Assembly (NCBI GenBank): GCA_023443315.1
Contig: JAEZVA010000069.1
Span: 1 to 18,798 of the forward strand
From: Bacillota bacterium
Lineage (GTDB): Bacteria; Bacillota; Clostridia; Oscillospirales; Ruminococcaceae
Length of the DNA stretch: 18,798 nucleotides
Direction: 5' to 3'
The translations under genes and the position numbers were made by a program. Shown here piece after piece: positions 6,379-13,939 of the stretch; position 1 is the stretch's first letter, and each line of letters opens with the position of its first letter. Below the pieces are notes generated by a model that was not told where the DNA came from, ran no database searches, and was given only the letters and a program-made list of their open reading frames with translations.

Positions 6379-7953
6379 ATGATCTTACTTTGGGTATTGT
6401 TGTGCGCCCTGCTGTGTGGGTGCTCCTATCTATCCTCCGGCTTTGGCACCGAAGAGGTTGTGGACGCGGGCAAGGTGACCGGCGCCGGGTTTGTTCTGGA
6501 AGACACCGAGCTATATATCACCGATCCCGCTCTAATTGGCTCCTTTGCGGCGCTTATCAACAGTGCACGCACGGTACAGGTGGACGTCCTTAGCATCCCA
6601 ACCCCTAGGGTGACGGTCACACTGGAGGACGAAACCGGCGCTGCCGAGGTGCTTGCCATCTATGAATTTGCAAGCGAGTCGGCGTATTCCTATATCCTGA
6701 CCGCGGATAAGGGATATCTTGAGGTTGACCGCGCGGCGTTGTCTTCTCTGCTTTCGGGGGATGATTTCTCTTCGCTGTATACGCACATGCAGTTCCCTAC
6801 TGCCCTCATCCTTGCAGACGATAAGCAGGGCGTACTCATTCCCGACGCGGGCGACTGGAGCTACAAACGGCTGGATGGACGGTATTACGAATCCCCTGCC
6901 GTAACCGCCGAGCAGGACTATAAATATGTACTTGCCTCCCCCAACGCGCCCATCATCAAGTTCTCCAGCGAACCGGACTCCGCACAGGTGACGGTAACGC
7001 GGGACGGAGACACCCTGTTTAAGGGTACGCTCGCTGCACTTTCGGACTACCGCATGTCGGGTAGCGGACGATACGACTACGAAATAACCGCCATTTGGAG
7101 TGAGGCTGCGCTAACGGACTGCTTTGGCAATGCAACCTATCGCTTCTGTGTCGATTATGCCCCGAAAGCAGGCTTTGTACTCAGTGCAAATACCCTTAAC
7201 CCCGGTGAGGCGCTTATCATCTACGCCGATGGGCTTGCTGCGGATGAGGAGATTGCCGTTACCTCTCCGTTTAACTTTAAGCCGCAGTTCTTTGATTACG
7301 AAGGACGTCGGGTGTGCATCTTTCCCTTAAGCTATCACAACGCGCCAGGAACGTACACCCTAGAGCTTTCCTCCAAAACCGCTTATGCGAAGTACGAGAT
7401 TACCCTAGACGACAAGCAGTTTGAGATACAGGATCTCACGGTGGACGAGGAGATTGCCGACAGCACAGTGGACAACAGCGACGCCAACGCTGAGTTCGAC
7501 CGCGCCATCGAGCCGCTGAAAACGGTGCGGGATGAAGAGAAGTATTTCGAAGGCAAGTTCATCCTTCCTGCAACCGGCAAGTTAACCACCGAGTTTGGCT
7601 CAATTCGCTCGATAAACGGTAGGCAGACCACCACACGGCACAGCGGTATTGACATTGCCGCAAAGCGCGGCAGCGCAGTAAAGGCTTCGGGTGCCGGGCG
7701 GGTGCTGTACGCCGCAAAGCTTCAGTTGACCGGAAACACGGTGCTGATTGAGCACGGCTTTGGACTAAAGACATGGTACTACCACATGGACTCTCTTCGC
7801 GTGAAAACAGACGATATGGTAAAGCAGGGCGATGTCATCGGAACCGTTGGCTCCACCGGTTTTTCCACTGGTCCGCACCTACACTTCGGTATGTCGGTGG
7901 GTGGTGTATTTATTAACCCAACCACCGCAATCGAGACTGCTCTGATGGAGTAA
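6379..7953 (+). CDS. M23 (LytM-type) metallopeptidase lipoprotein
   Basis: Encodes at least 524 residues: a membrane-anchored zinc endopeptidase expected to cut peptidoglycan cross-links or to act as a LytM-type activator. The C-terminal M23 domain carries HSGID (His421, Asp425), YYHM (His469) and HLHF (His500, His502), so the zinc site and catalytic histidines are all present. A long N-terminal region (about 25-370) is beta-rich and unrecognised. The signal segment ends in LCGC (Cys15), a lipobox with an unusual Cys at -2. The ATG at 6379 has no ribosome site; AAGGAGGG is 24 nt away but exactly 6 nt ahead of an in-frame ATC at 6361. Use of the ATC would add (M)RSRHY, supplying the positive n-region otherwise missing. 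Confidence 0.92.
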   Translation: MILLWVLLCALLCGCSYLSSGFGTEEVVDAGKVTGAGFVLEDTELYITDPALIGSFAALINSARTVQVDVLSIPTPRVTVTLEDETGAAEVLAIYEFASESAYSYILTADKGYLEVDRAALSSLLSGDDFSSLYTHMQFPTALILADDKQGVLIPDAGDWSYKRLDGRYYESPAVTAEQDYKYVLASPNAPIIKFSSEPDSAQVTVTRDGDTLFKGTLAALSDYRMSGSGRYDYEITAIWSEAALTDCFGNATYRFCVDYAPKAGFVLSANTLNPGEALIIYADGLAADEEIAVTSPFNFKPQFFDYEGRRVCIFPLSYHNAPGTYTLELSSKTAYAKYEITLDDKQFEIQDLTVDEEIADSTVDNSDANAEFDRAIEPLKTVRDEEKYFEGKFILPATGKLTTEFGSIRSINGRQTTTRHSGIDIAAKRGSAVKASGAGRVLYAAKLQLTGNTVLIEHGFGLKTWYYHMDSLRVKTDDMVKQGDVIGTVGSTGFSTGPHLHFGMSVGGVFINPTTAIETALME

Positions 7954-7978
7954 CATCGGGCAAATACCATACCAGTTA

Positions 7979-8010
7979 CAAAAGGCGGTTCACACCGCCT
8001 TTTGTTTATA
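7979..8010 (+). terminator. Terminator of the M23 gene
   Basis: A perfect 11-bp stem CAAAAGGCGGT/ACCGCCTTTTG (7979-7989 with 7994-8004), loop TTCA-type, followed by TTTATAT. It lies 25 nt after the stop codon. Confidence 0.85.
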
Positions 8011-8121
8011 TCGTTACCCGCTAAGCATTACCCCAGCCGCATGTCGCCGCAAAACGTTTTCTTATATGCGACTAGCAATCACGCGGGATAAATCAATCAT
8101 CATTTAGTGAGGTTGTAAAAA

Positions 8122-8736
8122 ATGAATGAACTTAATATTGTGCACCTAATTGGCGCGGATGAAACCTACAGGCTACAAGCCATCCGTCTGTTTATCGATG
8201 GATTTCGACATGTTTTTTCGTTTGCAAAGGATGATTCGGAGCTTGAAGCGTTGTTTGGTGAGGCCTTTGACTACTCTATGATATATGTAAGCCTGTACAA
8301 CGATAAGGTTGTAGGTGTGCTTGCACTGGGCACCAACAAGAAACGTGTATTTCGTTTTAATTTAGAAAAATGCTGCCAAATATTCGGGCAGCGAAAAGGC
8401 AGGATGCTGTACTGCATGCTTCGGAGTATGGGGGAAACACCCGCGGTAAAAAACGACAATGAGCTATATATCGATTACCTGACCACCGACAAAACACTGC
8501 GTGGCATGGGCATTGCTTCTTCCCTTTTGGACTTTGCATGCCAGTTACCCGATTATGATGAATGCCATCTGGAGGTACTTTCAAAAAACGTTACGGCTAA
8601 GTCCCTGTACGAAAAAGTCGGGTTTACCGTATATAAAAAGAGTTTCAATTTTTTTACCGTTATTCAGGGGCTTGGGTACCCCATAAAAATGAAGAAGCGG
8701 TCAGCGCAGAGGCTGAGTCCCCCCGCTACGAATTGA
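8122..8736 (+). CDS. GNAT-family N-acetyltransferase
   Basis: A 204-residue acetyl-CoA-dependent acetyltransferase. Motif A is IDYLTTDKTLRGMGIAS, with the pyrophosphate-binding R127-G-M-G130-I-A. Motif B follows as NVTAKSLYEKVGFTVY (156-171), the usual GNAT C-terminal helix and strand. The N-terminal half is longer than in minimal GNATs. The acceptor (amine, peptide or drug) cannot be inferred. GTGAGG lies about 10 nt ahead of the ATG. It is monocistronic, between two strong terminators; I found no clear promoter in the 110 bp upstream. Confidence 0.92.
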   Translation: MNELNIVHLIGADETYRLQAIRLFIDGFRHVFSFAKDDSELEALFGEAFDYSMIYVSLYNDKVVGVLALGTNKKRVFRFNLEKCCQIFGQRKGRMLYCMLRSMGETPAVKNDNELYIDYLTTDKTLRGMGIASSLLDFACQLPDYDECHLEVLSKNVTAKSLYEKVGFTVYKKSFNFFTVIQGLGYPIKMKKRSAQRLSPPATN

Positions 8737-8752
8737 TAGCGGTTATATCGGC

Positions 8753-8803
8753 AGCGGCATCCCCCTGCGTTTTAAGTGACGCATTCGGGGATGCCGCTTT
8801 TAT
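8753..8803 (+). terminator. Terminator of the GNAT gene
   Basis: A perfect 12-bp stem AGCGGCATCCCC/GGGGATGCCGCT (8753-8764 with 8787-8798) encloses a 5-bp inner stem TGCGT/ACGCA and is followed by TTTTAT. There is no T run on the other strand. Confidence 0.88.
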
Positions 8804-8835
8804 ACTTGTTGATTATATAGGTGATGTAAACCGCC

Positions 8836-9804
8836 TTACAGTGTTTGTACCTCGCGCATGCAGCGGTTAATCTGTTCTATGGTGGGCATGGCGGGGATTG
8901 CCCCCTTTGCGGTTGTCGTCATGCTTCCGGCGGCATTGGCAAACGCGAGGATTGCCCCCCACTCGTCTCGCTCAATCTCTTTTAGCTGTGTCAACGTCCT
9001 ATCCACAATGCGGTAGAGCAGCGCACCGAGAAAGGCGTCACCCGCGCCCGTGGTATCGACGGTCTTTACATCGTACGTGGGCAGCAAGCCACTGCCAGTC
9101 GGGGCGTGATAGAACGCACCCTGGGGACCTAAGGTAACCAACACGATGGTCGCCCCATGCTGAGCAAGCGCCGTTGCGCCCTTGCTAAGCTCTGTCTCCC
9201 CCGTGAGCAGGGTCATCTCCTCCTGAGACACCTTGACGATGTCTGCGAGGGGCAGCGCGTTAATAATCTCCTCTTTTGCCCTTTGTTCACTGTTCCACAG
9301 CAAGGGGCGATAGTTCGGGTCGTAGCTGATGACTGCACCCGCCTGTTTTGCCTTTTGGGCAGCGTAAAGGGTTGCCGTTTTGCACGGCTCATCGGTCAGC
9401 GACACCGAACCAAAGTGGAATATGCGGCAGCTTTGAAGCAGTGTGTCGCTTACTTCCTCCTGCGTAAGACAGACGTCTGCGCCCGGCTTGCGGTAAAAGG
9501 TAAACGAACGGTCGCCCTTTTCGTTAAGCTGTACAAACGCAAGCGTGGTTGGAACCTCACTTGTCTCGGCTAGTCCAGACACATCAATGCCGGCATCCGA
9601 CATGGTTTTTTTCAAAAACGCGCCGAAATCATCCTTGCCCACCTTACCGATAAACGCGGTTTTTCCGCCGAGCTTTGCATTCATGGCAAGCACGTTTGCG
9701 GGCGCGCCGCCCGGGTTGCGGGCAAACAGCTGCATCCCCAGCTCGTTTTCCCCGCTGGGGGTAAAATCAATCAGGCTTTCGCCGATGGCAACTACATCAA
9801 ACAT
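8836..9804 (-). CDS. PfkB-family sugar kinase, fructokinase-like
   Basis: A 322-residue ATP-dependent ribokinase-family kinase of normal length. The N-terminal VAIGESLIDF and NPGGAPANVA-like segment (PGGAPANV, signature 1) bind the sugar. DTTGAGDAF (250-258, signature 2) holds the anion hole and catalytic base Asp256. Overall resemblance is closest to bacterial fructokinases (ScrK type) that make fructose 6-phosphate, but specificity within PfkB is hard to call; 2-keto-3-deoxygluconate or other sugars are possible. AAGGAG lies 7 nt before the ATG. No sugar transporter, sucrase or LacI-type regulator is adjacent, so it is probably a stand-alone metabolic gene. Confidence 0.93.
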   Translation of the reverse strand: MFDVVAIGESLIDFTPSGENELGMQLFARNPGGAPANVLAMNAKLGGKTAFIGKVGKDDFGAFLKKTMSDAGIDVSGLAETSEVPTTLAFVQLNEKGDRSFTFYRKPGADVCLTQEEVSDTLLQSCRIFHFGSVSLTDEPCKTATLYAAQKAKQAGAVISYDPNYRPLLWNSEQRAKEEIINALPLADIVKVSQEEMTLLTGETELSKGATALAQHGATIVLVTLGPQGAFYHAPTGSGLLPTYDVKTVDTTGAGDAFLGALLYRIVDRTLTQLKEIERDEWGAILAFANAAGSMTTTAKGAIPAMPTIEQINRCMREVQTL

Positions 9805-9898
9805 TCTTTGTCTCCTTTATCCCTATCGCTATAAACCGCATTGCGATTGCGCTGTGGCGTCACCAAACACCATATTGATTTGATGAAACCCTACTTTT

Positions 9899-9927
9899 AC
9901 TGTACCTGAATCACGCTAAAATAACAA
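9899..9927 (-). promoter_or_regulatory. Possible promoter of the sugar kinase gene
   Basis: Minus-strand TTGTTA (9922-9927), a 17-bp spacer and TACAGT (9899-9904). Both are 4/6 matches, giving a leader of roughly 90 nt. Confidence 0.4.
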
Positions 9928-9965
9928 GACTTTTATGCTGTGCCCATAAATCAGCTTTTTTCTTC

Positions 9966-9994
9966 TTGATTTTGAGCGCACAATCATATATAAT
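9966..9994 (+). promoter_or_regulatory. Promoter of tRNA-Leu
   Basis: TTGATT (9966-9971), a 17-bp spacer and a perfect TATAAT (9989-9994) end 13 nt ahead of the mature tRNA. Confidence 0.88.
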
Positions 9995-10007
9995 AAAAAA
10001 GCTGTTA

Positions 10008-10093
10008 GCCGGCGTGATGGAATGGCAGACGTGACGGACTCAAAATCCGTTGGTGGCAACACCGTGTGGGTTCAAGTCCCACCGCCGGCACCA
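10008..10093 (+). tRNA. tRNA-Leu (CAA)
   Basis: An 86-nt class II tRNA with acceptor GCCGGCG/CGCCGGC, anticodon stem ACGGA/TCCGT, loop CTCAAAA (anticodon CAA), a long variable arm (TGGTGGCAACACC region), T arm GGTTCAAGTCC and encoded CCA. It decodes UUG. It is a single-gene transcription unit. Confidence 0.97.
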
Positions 10094-10100
10094 AAACTAA

Positions 10101-10147
10101 AAAACCATTTATTGATAAAGCCTCTTTTATCAATAAATGGTTTTTTT
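10101..10147. terminator. Long-stem terminator after tRNA-Leu
   Basis: A perfect 19-bp stem (10101-10119 with 10126-10144), 6-nt loop, followed by a T run on the plus strand. The minus strand after the stem also has T runs, so it could stop the convergent membrane-protein transcript too. Confidence 0.9.
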
Positions 10148-10149
10148 CT

Positions 10150-10198
10150 GCCCGAAAGTGCTTGATATAAGCTACTTTCGGGCTTTGTGCTTTTTTTG
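10150..10198 (+). terminator. Second terminator in tandem
   Basis: A perfect 10-bp stem GCCCGAAAGT/ACTTTCGGGC (10150-10159 with 10174-10183), with an inner GCTT/AAGC, is followed by TTTGTGC and seven T. It begins three bases after the first terminator's T run, forming a back-up. Confidence 0.8.
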
Positions 10199-10331
10199 CT
10201 TGTAGCTATAGTTGGTGTTTTGAACAGCCGTTTTCGGGGATCACTTGACACGACCCTATGGGTTTCGAGTGCTTACTTTACAAAGGCACAATGATTAAAT
10301 CAAGCACTCAATACGCGGACAAAACAAGACC

Positions 10332-11024
10332 TTATTCTGCATTCTGAGTATGAGTAGCGACTTTTTTGAACTTAAACATCAACAACGTAATAAATACTAC
10401 CCAAGGGATGAGGGACAGCAAAGAAAAAATCATTCCTAACTTACCTGCCGATGATGGTATAATCATGAATAGCCCGGAAGCTAATCCCCAAAAACCAACC
10501 GTCTTTTTGAACTGGGTGCTTTTGATTATTGCATAAGCAAACAACAATAGACATATGGTACTTAAAACATAGTATACATTAAAGGATGTCCCTGTATAGC
10601 CAACCATTACAGCTTCACCGGCAGCCAAATATATTGTTTGCTGTTCAGGCAATGCCTGAAAATACCGATTGCTCAGAGTCAACATTTCAAACGTAGGATT
10701 GGACGGAAAATAACATACTAGGCCAACTGAACCAAGAATTAAGGCGATGAGAACTGTAACAGGCTTTTCCCAGTACAAAAGGAGAAAGAGCGCTAAATAG
10801 ATTATTACAAGAATCGCATTGTTAATTAGGTAAAGAAAATCCAAGCTTAGTAATCCCAAAAAGGGATTTTGATGAAACAGCTCAAAGAATCCTTTAACCG
10901 TGTCTGGTGGCGGAGAAATCACAAAAATAATGATTTGCAACGGGATAATGATGAGCATTGCCAAAGTTGAATACTGAGCGACACGATAAAGCGGTTGAAA
11001 GTTGGCTTTAAAACCTTGCTTCAT
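10332..11024 (-). CDS. Multi-pass membrane protein, DUF4386-like
   Basis: A 230-residue integral membrane protein with about six hydrophobic segments (roughly residues 18-38, 55-80, 88-105, 142-163, 175-195 and 200-220). The layout resembles DUF4386-type proteins, but I cannot be certain of the family and no function is known. The start is ATG 11024, with TGGAGGT 7 nt upstream; an ATG at 11039 overlaps the TetR stop and its second codon is the ribosome site itself. It follows the TetR gene by 14 nt in one operon and is thus likely under that repressor's control. This suggests that it responds to whatever ligand the repressor senses. Confidence 0.8.
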   Translation of the reverse strand: MKQGFKANFQPLYRVAQYSTLAMLIIIPLQIIIFVISPPPDTVKGFFELFHQNPFLGLLSLDFLYLINNAILVIIYLALFLLLYWEKPVTVLIALILGSVGLVCYFPSNPTFEMLTLSNRYFQALPEQQTIYLAAGEAVMVGYTGTSFNVYYVLSTICLLLFAYAIIKSTQFKKTVGFWGLASGLFMIIPSSAGKLGMIFSLLSLIPWVVFITLLMFKFKKVATHTQNAE

Positions 11025-11038
11025 AAGTATAACCTCCA

Positions 11039-11635
11039 TTATATATTATCCTTATTCATCCTGAATAAGTAGTTTACAAGCTTTTTAAGCTCACCTTTGA
11101 TGTCTTCTTTTTGTGCAGCACCGTTGGATGAGAAACTCAGCATGATCATTCCCTGTAAGGCGTAAATAATAGTCTTAGCTACAACTTCTATATCATCGGC
11201 TAGAATAATGCCTTCTTGTATGAGCCGGATAAAGGATTCCTGCCATATGCCATGAAATCGATGCTCAAGCTTTTGATTACTGTCGTCTCCTTCCGGCTCA
11301 GTAAAAGAATAAAAGTACAAAAAACGAAATACATTTGGGTGCTTGAAGAAATAGTCCGTATAGCAGAAAAAAGCGTCAAGAATTTCTTCTACTGGATCAT
11401 GCTTTTTAAAGGAGATGGATGTAAGTTCTGTAATCATATCCTCAATCATATTAAAGCGTAATGTCCACAAGAGCGCATTCAAATCTTTAAAATAATAATA
11501 TAGATTGGTATGCGAATACCCTGTTACCTCAGCCAAGTACCGAACAGTAATGGCCTCATGACCTTTATTATGGACGATAGCTTTAGCAGCTTCAATGATA
11601 TCTTTCTGAGTACGCTCCTTTTTCGTCTGTTTCAC
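11039..11635 (-). CDS. TetR/AcrR-family transcriptional regulator
   Basis: A 198-residue repressor. The N-terminal TQKDIIEAAKAIV and the helix-turn-helix ITVRYLAEVTGYSHTNLYYYFKD (29-51) are typical TetR; YYYF closes the recognition helix. The rest is a helical ligand-binding domain with no identifiable ligand. The start is a GTG at 11635 with GGAGG 5 nt upstream. It is the first gene of an operon with the downstream membrane protein. A palindromic operator lies immediately after the -10 box, so autorepression is very likely; an inducer would release both genes. Confidence 0.95.
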   Translation of the reverse strand: MKQTKKERTQKDIIEAAKAIVHNKGHEAITVRYLAEVTGYSHTNLYYYFKDLNALLWTLRFNMIEDMITELTSISFKKHDPVEEILDAFFCYTDYFFKHPNVFRFLYFYSFTEPEGDDSNQKLEHRFHGIWQESFIRLIQEGIILADDIEVVAKTIIYALQGMIMLSFSSNGAAQKEDIKGELKKLVNYLFRMNKDNI

Positions 11636-11650
11636 AATAACCTCCGGGTA

Positions 11651-11685
11651 TTTTAACTAAGTTAAATATTTTAACTTAGTTAAAA
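11651..11685. promoter_or_regulatory. Palindromic operator for the TetR-type repressor
   Basis: A perfect 16-bp inverted repeat TTTTAACTAAGTTAAA / TTTAACTTAGTTAAAA around a TAT centre. Each half contains a 13-bp near-palindrome (TTAACTAAGTTAA), so the site looks like two TetR-dimer sites side by side. It covers the expected transcription start. Confidence 0.9.
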
Positions 11686-11712
11686 TATACATCGTGAGAA
11701 GTGAGTTGTCAA
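11684..11712 (-). promoter_or_regulatory. Promoter of the tetR-membrane protein operon
   Basis: Minus-strand perfect TTGACA (11707-11712), a 17-bp spacer and TATATT (11684-11689). The -10 box overlaps the edge of the operator by two bases, so bound repressor would block polymerase. Confidence 0.92.
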
Positions 11713-11822
11713 GGGCTAAATTAACTTTTTTACATAAAATGCACTCTATTCGTAGACCGCCTTGCTCGTTTCATCCCATTACACTTTCACATCTGTTATC
11801 GGACTGTACATGAATTCCATCG

Positions 11823-11979
11823 TATAATTATATTAGGCGGAGATTTTTTAATCAGTCGTCGGTCAAGCAGTGTGATTTTGATACCCCAGACCTTGAAATA
11901 TAAAACTGTATCGACAGCTCGGTCACAGCACAAAATAGACATGGCTTTCTGCTTAGGAAAGTCTGTGTCTTTATTTTTT
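11823..11979 (+). ncRNA. Candidate leader RNA or sRNA ending in a terminator
   Basis: No convincing protein gene lies between 11713 and 12043. A perfect TATAAT (11823-11828) with a weak CGGACT 17 bp upstream could start a transcript near 11834. A 13-bp stem with one bulge (11937-11949 with 11957-11970) followed by TTTATTTTTT ends it near 11979, 64 nt before the next gene. Small internal hairpins (such as CTGTATCGACAG) occur. It could be an attenuating leader of the DUF6064-like gene, an sRNA, or the terminator of a vanished gene. It matches no riboswitch I recognise. Confidence 0.3.
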
Positions 11980-12043
11980 AAGTAAAACATGGTACGATAA
12001 CTGAATAATTGCAAATAATAGTAATAACCACCCTAAGGGGGAC

Positions 12044-12652
12044 ATGCTAAAATTGGATGCACAAGCGTTTTGGGATGTGATTGGCTCGTACAACAGCACG
12101 ACAATACTCACGCAGATAGTCCTACTGGTTGTTCTTGCTGTTGCGTTGACGCTTTCTTATACCGGCGTGGTAAAATGGAGTGCGAAGTTTGCGTTGGGGA
12201 TATCCAACTTATACATAGGTATTGTGTTCTTTGGCGCGTTTGGCACGCAGAGCATTCAGTGGTTCTTTGCTTTGCCCCTATATCTGTGTTGCGGAGGTCT
12301 GTTTCTTTTCGAGAGCATAAAAAACCGAAATGATAGGCTGGAAAGACCCGGCATCCGGCAAATGGTGTTGCTGCTGATGTTTATGCTTTATCCCGTGGTT
12401 TCCTTGCTTTTGGGCAACGCGTTCCCGAGGATGGTAACCCATATTATGCCCTGCCCCATCATCAGCCTTAGCATCGCGGTTTATTCCGGCTATCAAAAGA
12501 AAAATAAACTGTTGCTGGCAGTTCTGTCGATTTGGGGATTAACGGGGGTAAAGTCGATTCTATTTAACGCGTATGAAGACTTAATCTTACTGATGTGCGG
12601 GGTGTATTGCACCTATCTATTTATTAAAGAGTTTAAGAAAGTACGCCGATAG
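12044..12652 (+). CDS. DUF6064-like membrane protein
   Basis: A 202-residue protein with about six membrane segments. It fits the DUF6064 pattern: an N-terminal AFWDVIGSYN before the first helix, then the central YPVVSLLLGNAFPRMV and MPCPIISLSIAVY (a conserved Pro-Cys-Pro next to a helix), and the terminal LSIWGLTGVKSILFNAYEDLILL. The family's function is unknown. The start is uncertain: AAGGGGG is only 2 nt before the ATG at 12044, while a TTG at 12053 would have 11 nt. A clean promoter is not visible; a terminator-bearing leader lies just upstream. Confidence 0.75.
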   Translation: MLKLDAQAFWDVIGSYNSTTILTQIVLLVVLAVALTLSYTGVVKWSAKFALGISNLYIGIVFFGAFGTQSIQWFFALPLYLCCGGLFLFESIKNRNDRLERPGIRQMVLLLMFMLYPVVSLLLGNAFPRMVTHIMPCPIISLSIAVYSGYQKKNKLLLAVLSIWGLTGVKSILFNAYEDLILLMCGVYCTYLFIKEFKKVRR

Positions 12653-12724
12653 CTCACTTTACGAAAGATAACGATACAGAACTTACTTATACTGTCCTTA
12701 AAACTCTTGCTAGAAATAGCGACA

Positions 12725-12757
12725 AAAAGCCCAACCATTCGGTTGGGCTTTTATTGG
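12725..12757. terminator. Two-way terminator between convergent genes
   Basis: A perfect 12-bp stem AAAAGCCCAACC/GGTTGGGCTTTT (12725-12736 with 12741-12752), loop ATTC, with T-rich flanks on both strands. It serves the plus-strand membrane-protein gene and the minus-strand lipoprotein gene. Confidence 0.9.
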
Positions 12758-12768
12758 GTTTTTTCGGT

Positions 12769-13713
12769 TTACAGCAGTTCCACCGTGTATTTTGATTTGT
12801 CGTAGATGAGCTCGTAGGGTTCGCCGTACAGCACGACATCGTCTGAGCGGACATAGCACTTGGTGATGCGCGCAGCACCTTGCACCGTAACCGGGGCGTT
12901 TGCAATAAACGCCTCTACATAGGATTGGTTGGTATCTGAAAGGGTAACTTCACTTTGTGAATTAACGGTTAGGGTTTTGCAGGTGATGCCGTACAGCGTA
13001 AGCTCCATGGGCTTTGCGCTCTTTGCCACTGTAATGGTCTTATAGCCGGAATAGCTGTGCTCGATGTTGTAGGCGTACAACGAGGCTCTGGTTCCCGCCA
13101 TCAGTATGGTTTCATCGATTACAGATCGTCCCTCTAGCTCCACGTCAATGTAGTCGCCCGTAGCGAGACGCAGGGTCTTGATTAGGCAGTTTTCCATATA
13201 CAGCTCGTACAGATACGGGGAGTTAACAATCAGCTCGCCGTCTATCTTGCAGTTAATCAATGTAAGCGAGTACAGTGCATCCACAGTAACTGTCAGGTTG
13301 CCTGTGATGTATTTATTCTCAAGCACTACATCGGAGGCGGAAATCTCCACATTTTTATAGGTAGCCTTCTTGTCGTCGGTAATCGTCTCGGTGTAGGTCT
13401 TATCCTCTGCCGTCGGCTGAGACGATGTCGTAGCAGCGGTCGGTGCTGCTACCGCTGTGGTGTCGATATGTACGGGCTTGGGCGGTTTGCCCTTGGCGGG
13501 CTTTACTGGTTCGGCGGTTGTTCGGTTAAAGGACATGGGCAGCACGGCGATATCGTCCGCCGGCTGTGCTACGACCGCAAGCGCCGGGATGGCAAAATAC
13601 TCCTCGGTCAGGTAGCTATCGGGCGCCTTCTCGGCGATGGTGCAGCCGGAAAGCAGAAATAACCCCACAACAGCGCACACCACAAGTAGCAAATAGATTG
13701 TCCTTGTTCTCAT
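12769..13713 (-). CDS. Surface lipoprotein with beta-helix-like module
   Basis: A 314-residue exported lipoprotein. The signal peptide ends in LSGC (Cys24). A Pro/Ala/Thr-rich spacer (about 60-115) leads into a repetitive beta-strand module from about 120 to the end. The module begins KKATYKNVEISASDVVLENK and has regular 'NLTVT...LINC...GELIV' steps, as in right-handed beta-helix folds. The same module, starting KKETFRTVKITASGVSLSNK, occurs in the 928-residue lipoprotein upstream, so the two are paralogues of different size. The start at ATG 13713 has GGCGG 8 nt upstream; a longer frame to 14001 overlaps the neighbouring gene. Probably a cell-surface binding or structural protein; there is no sign of catalysis. 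Confidence 0.85.
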   Translation of the reverse strand: MRTRTIYLLLVVCAVVGLFLLSGCTIAEKAPDSYLTEEYFAIPALAVVAQPADDIAVLPMSFNRTTAEPVKPAKGKPPKPVHIDTTAVAAPTAATTSSQPTAEDKTYTETITDDKKATYKNVEISASDVVLENKYITGNLTVTVDALYSLTLINCKIDGELIVNSPYLYELYMENCLIKTLRLATGDYIDVELEGRSVIDETILMAGTRASLYAYNIEHSYSGYKTITVAKSAKPMELTLYGITCKTLTVNSQSEVTLSDTNQSYVEAFIANAPVTVQGAARITKCYVRSDDVVLYGEPYELIYDKSKYTVELL

Positions 13714-13753
13714 CGTCTTGTCCGCCTTTCTATCGCGTATGACTGAAAGCCCA

Positions 13754-13777
13754 GTCAAGCTATCTCGATCGCTTGAC
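13754..13777. promoter_or_regulatory. Inverted repeat upstream of the 314-residue lipoprotein gene
   Basis: GTCAAGC and GCTTGAC flank a 10-nt spacer about 40 nt ahead of the start codon. It could be a regulator site or a leader hairpin; no strong promoter boxes were found near it. Confidence 0.35.
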
Positions 13778-13825
13778 GTTGTATCCGAATTATCATTAAA
13801 GGAATGATTAAGTATAAGGCTCAAA

Positions 13826-13860
13826 TGCGCAAACCCTGCCGTTTTAGCGGGGTTTGCGCA
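13826..13860 (-). terminator. Hairpin after the 928-residue lipoprotein gene
   Basis: An 11-bp perfect stem TGCGCAAACCC/GGGTTTGCGCA (13826-13836 with 13850-13860), extended by three further pairs (one G-U). The minus strand continues TTTGAGCC, a weak T run, so some read-through into the 314-residue gene is possible. Confidence 0.65.
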
Positions 13861-13939
13861 TCGAATTCGTGCGTTGGATATATTATACAGCAATTTAATG
13901 TCGTCCGCAACTACTTTTATTGCGTACTGTAAGGTAAAT

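Noticed and set aside
8898..9573. Plus-strand frames opposite the sugar kinase gene
   Set aside because: They are antisense shadows of a clearly recognised PfkB-family gene.
11796..12014. A 72-codon minus-strand frame upstream of the DUF6064-like gene
   Set aside because: No ribosome site, no recognisable motif, and it overlaps the plus-strand terminator hairpin.
13826..13860. Hairpin considered as a mobile REP-type repeat
   Set aside because: No second copy was found in the window; a transcript-end hairpin explains it better.
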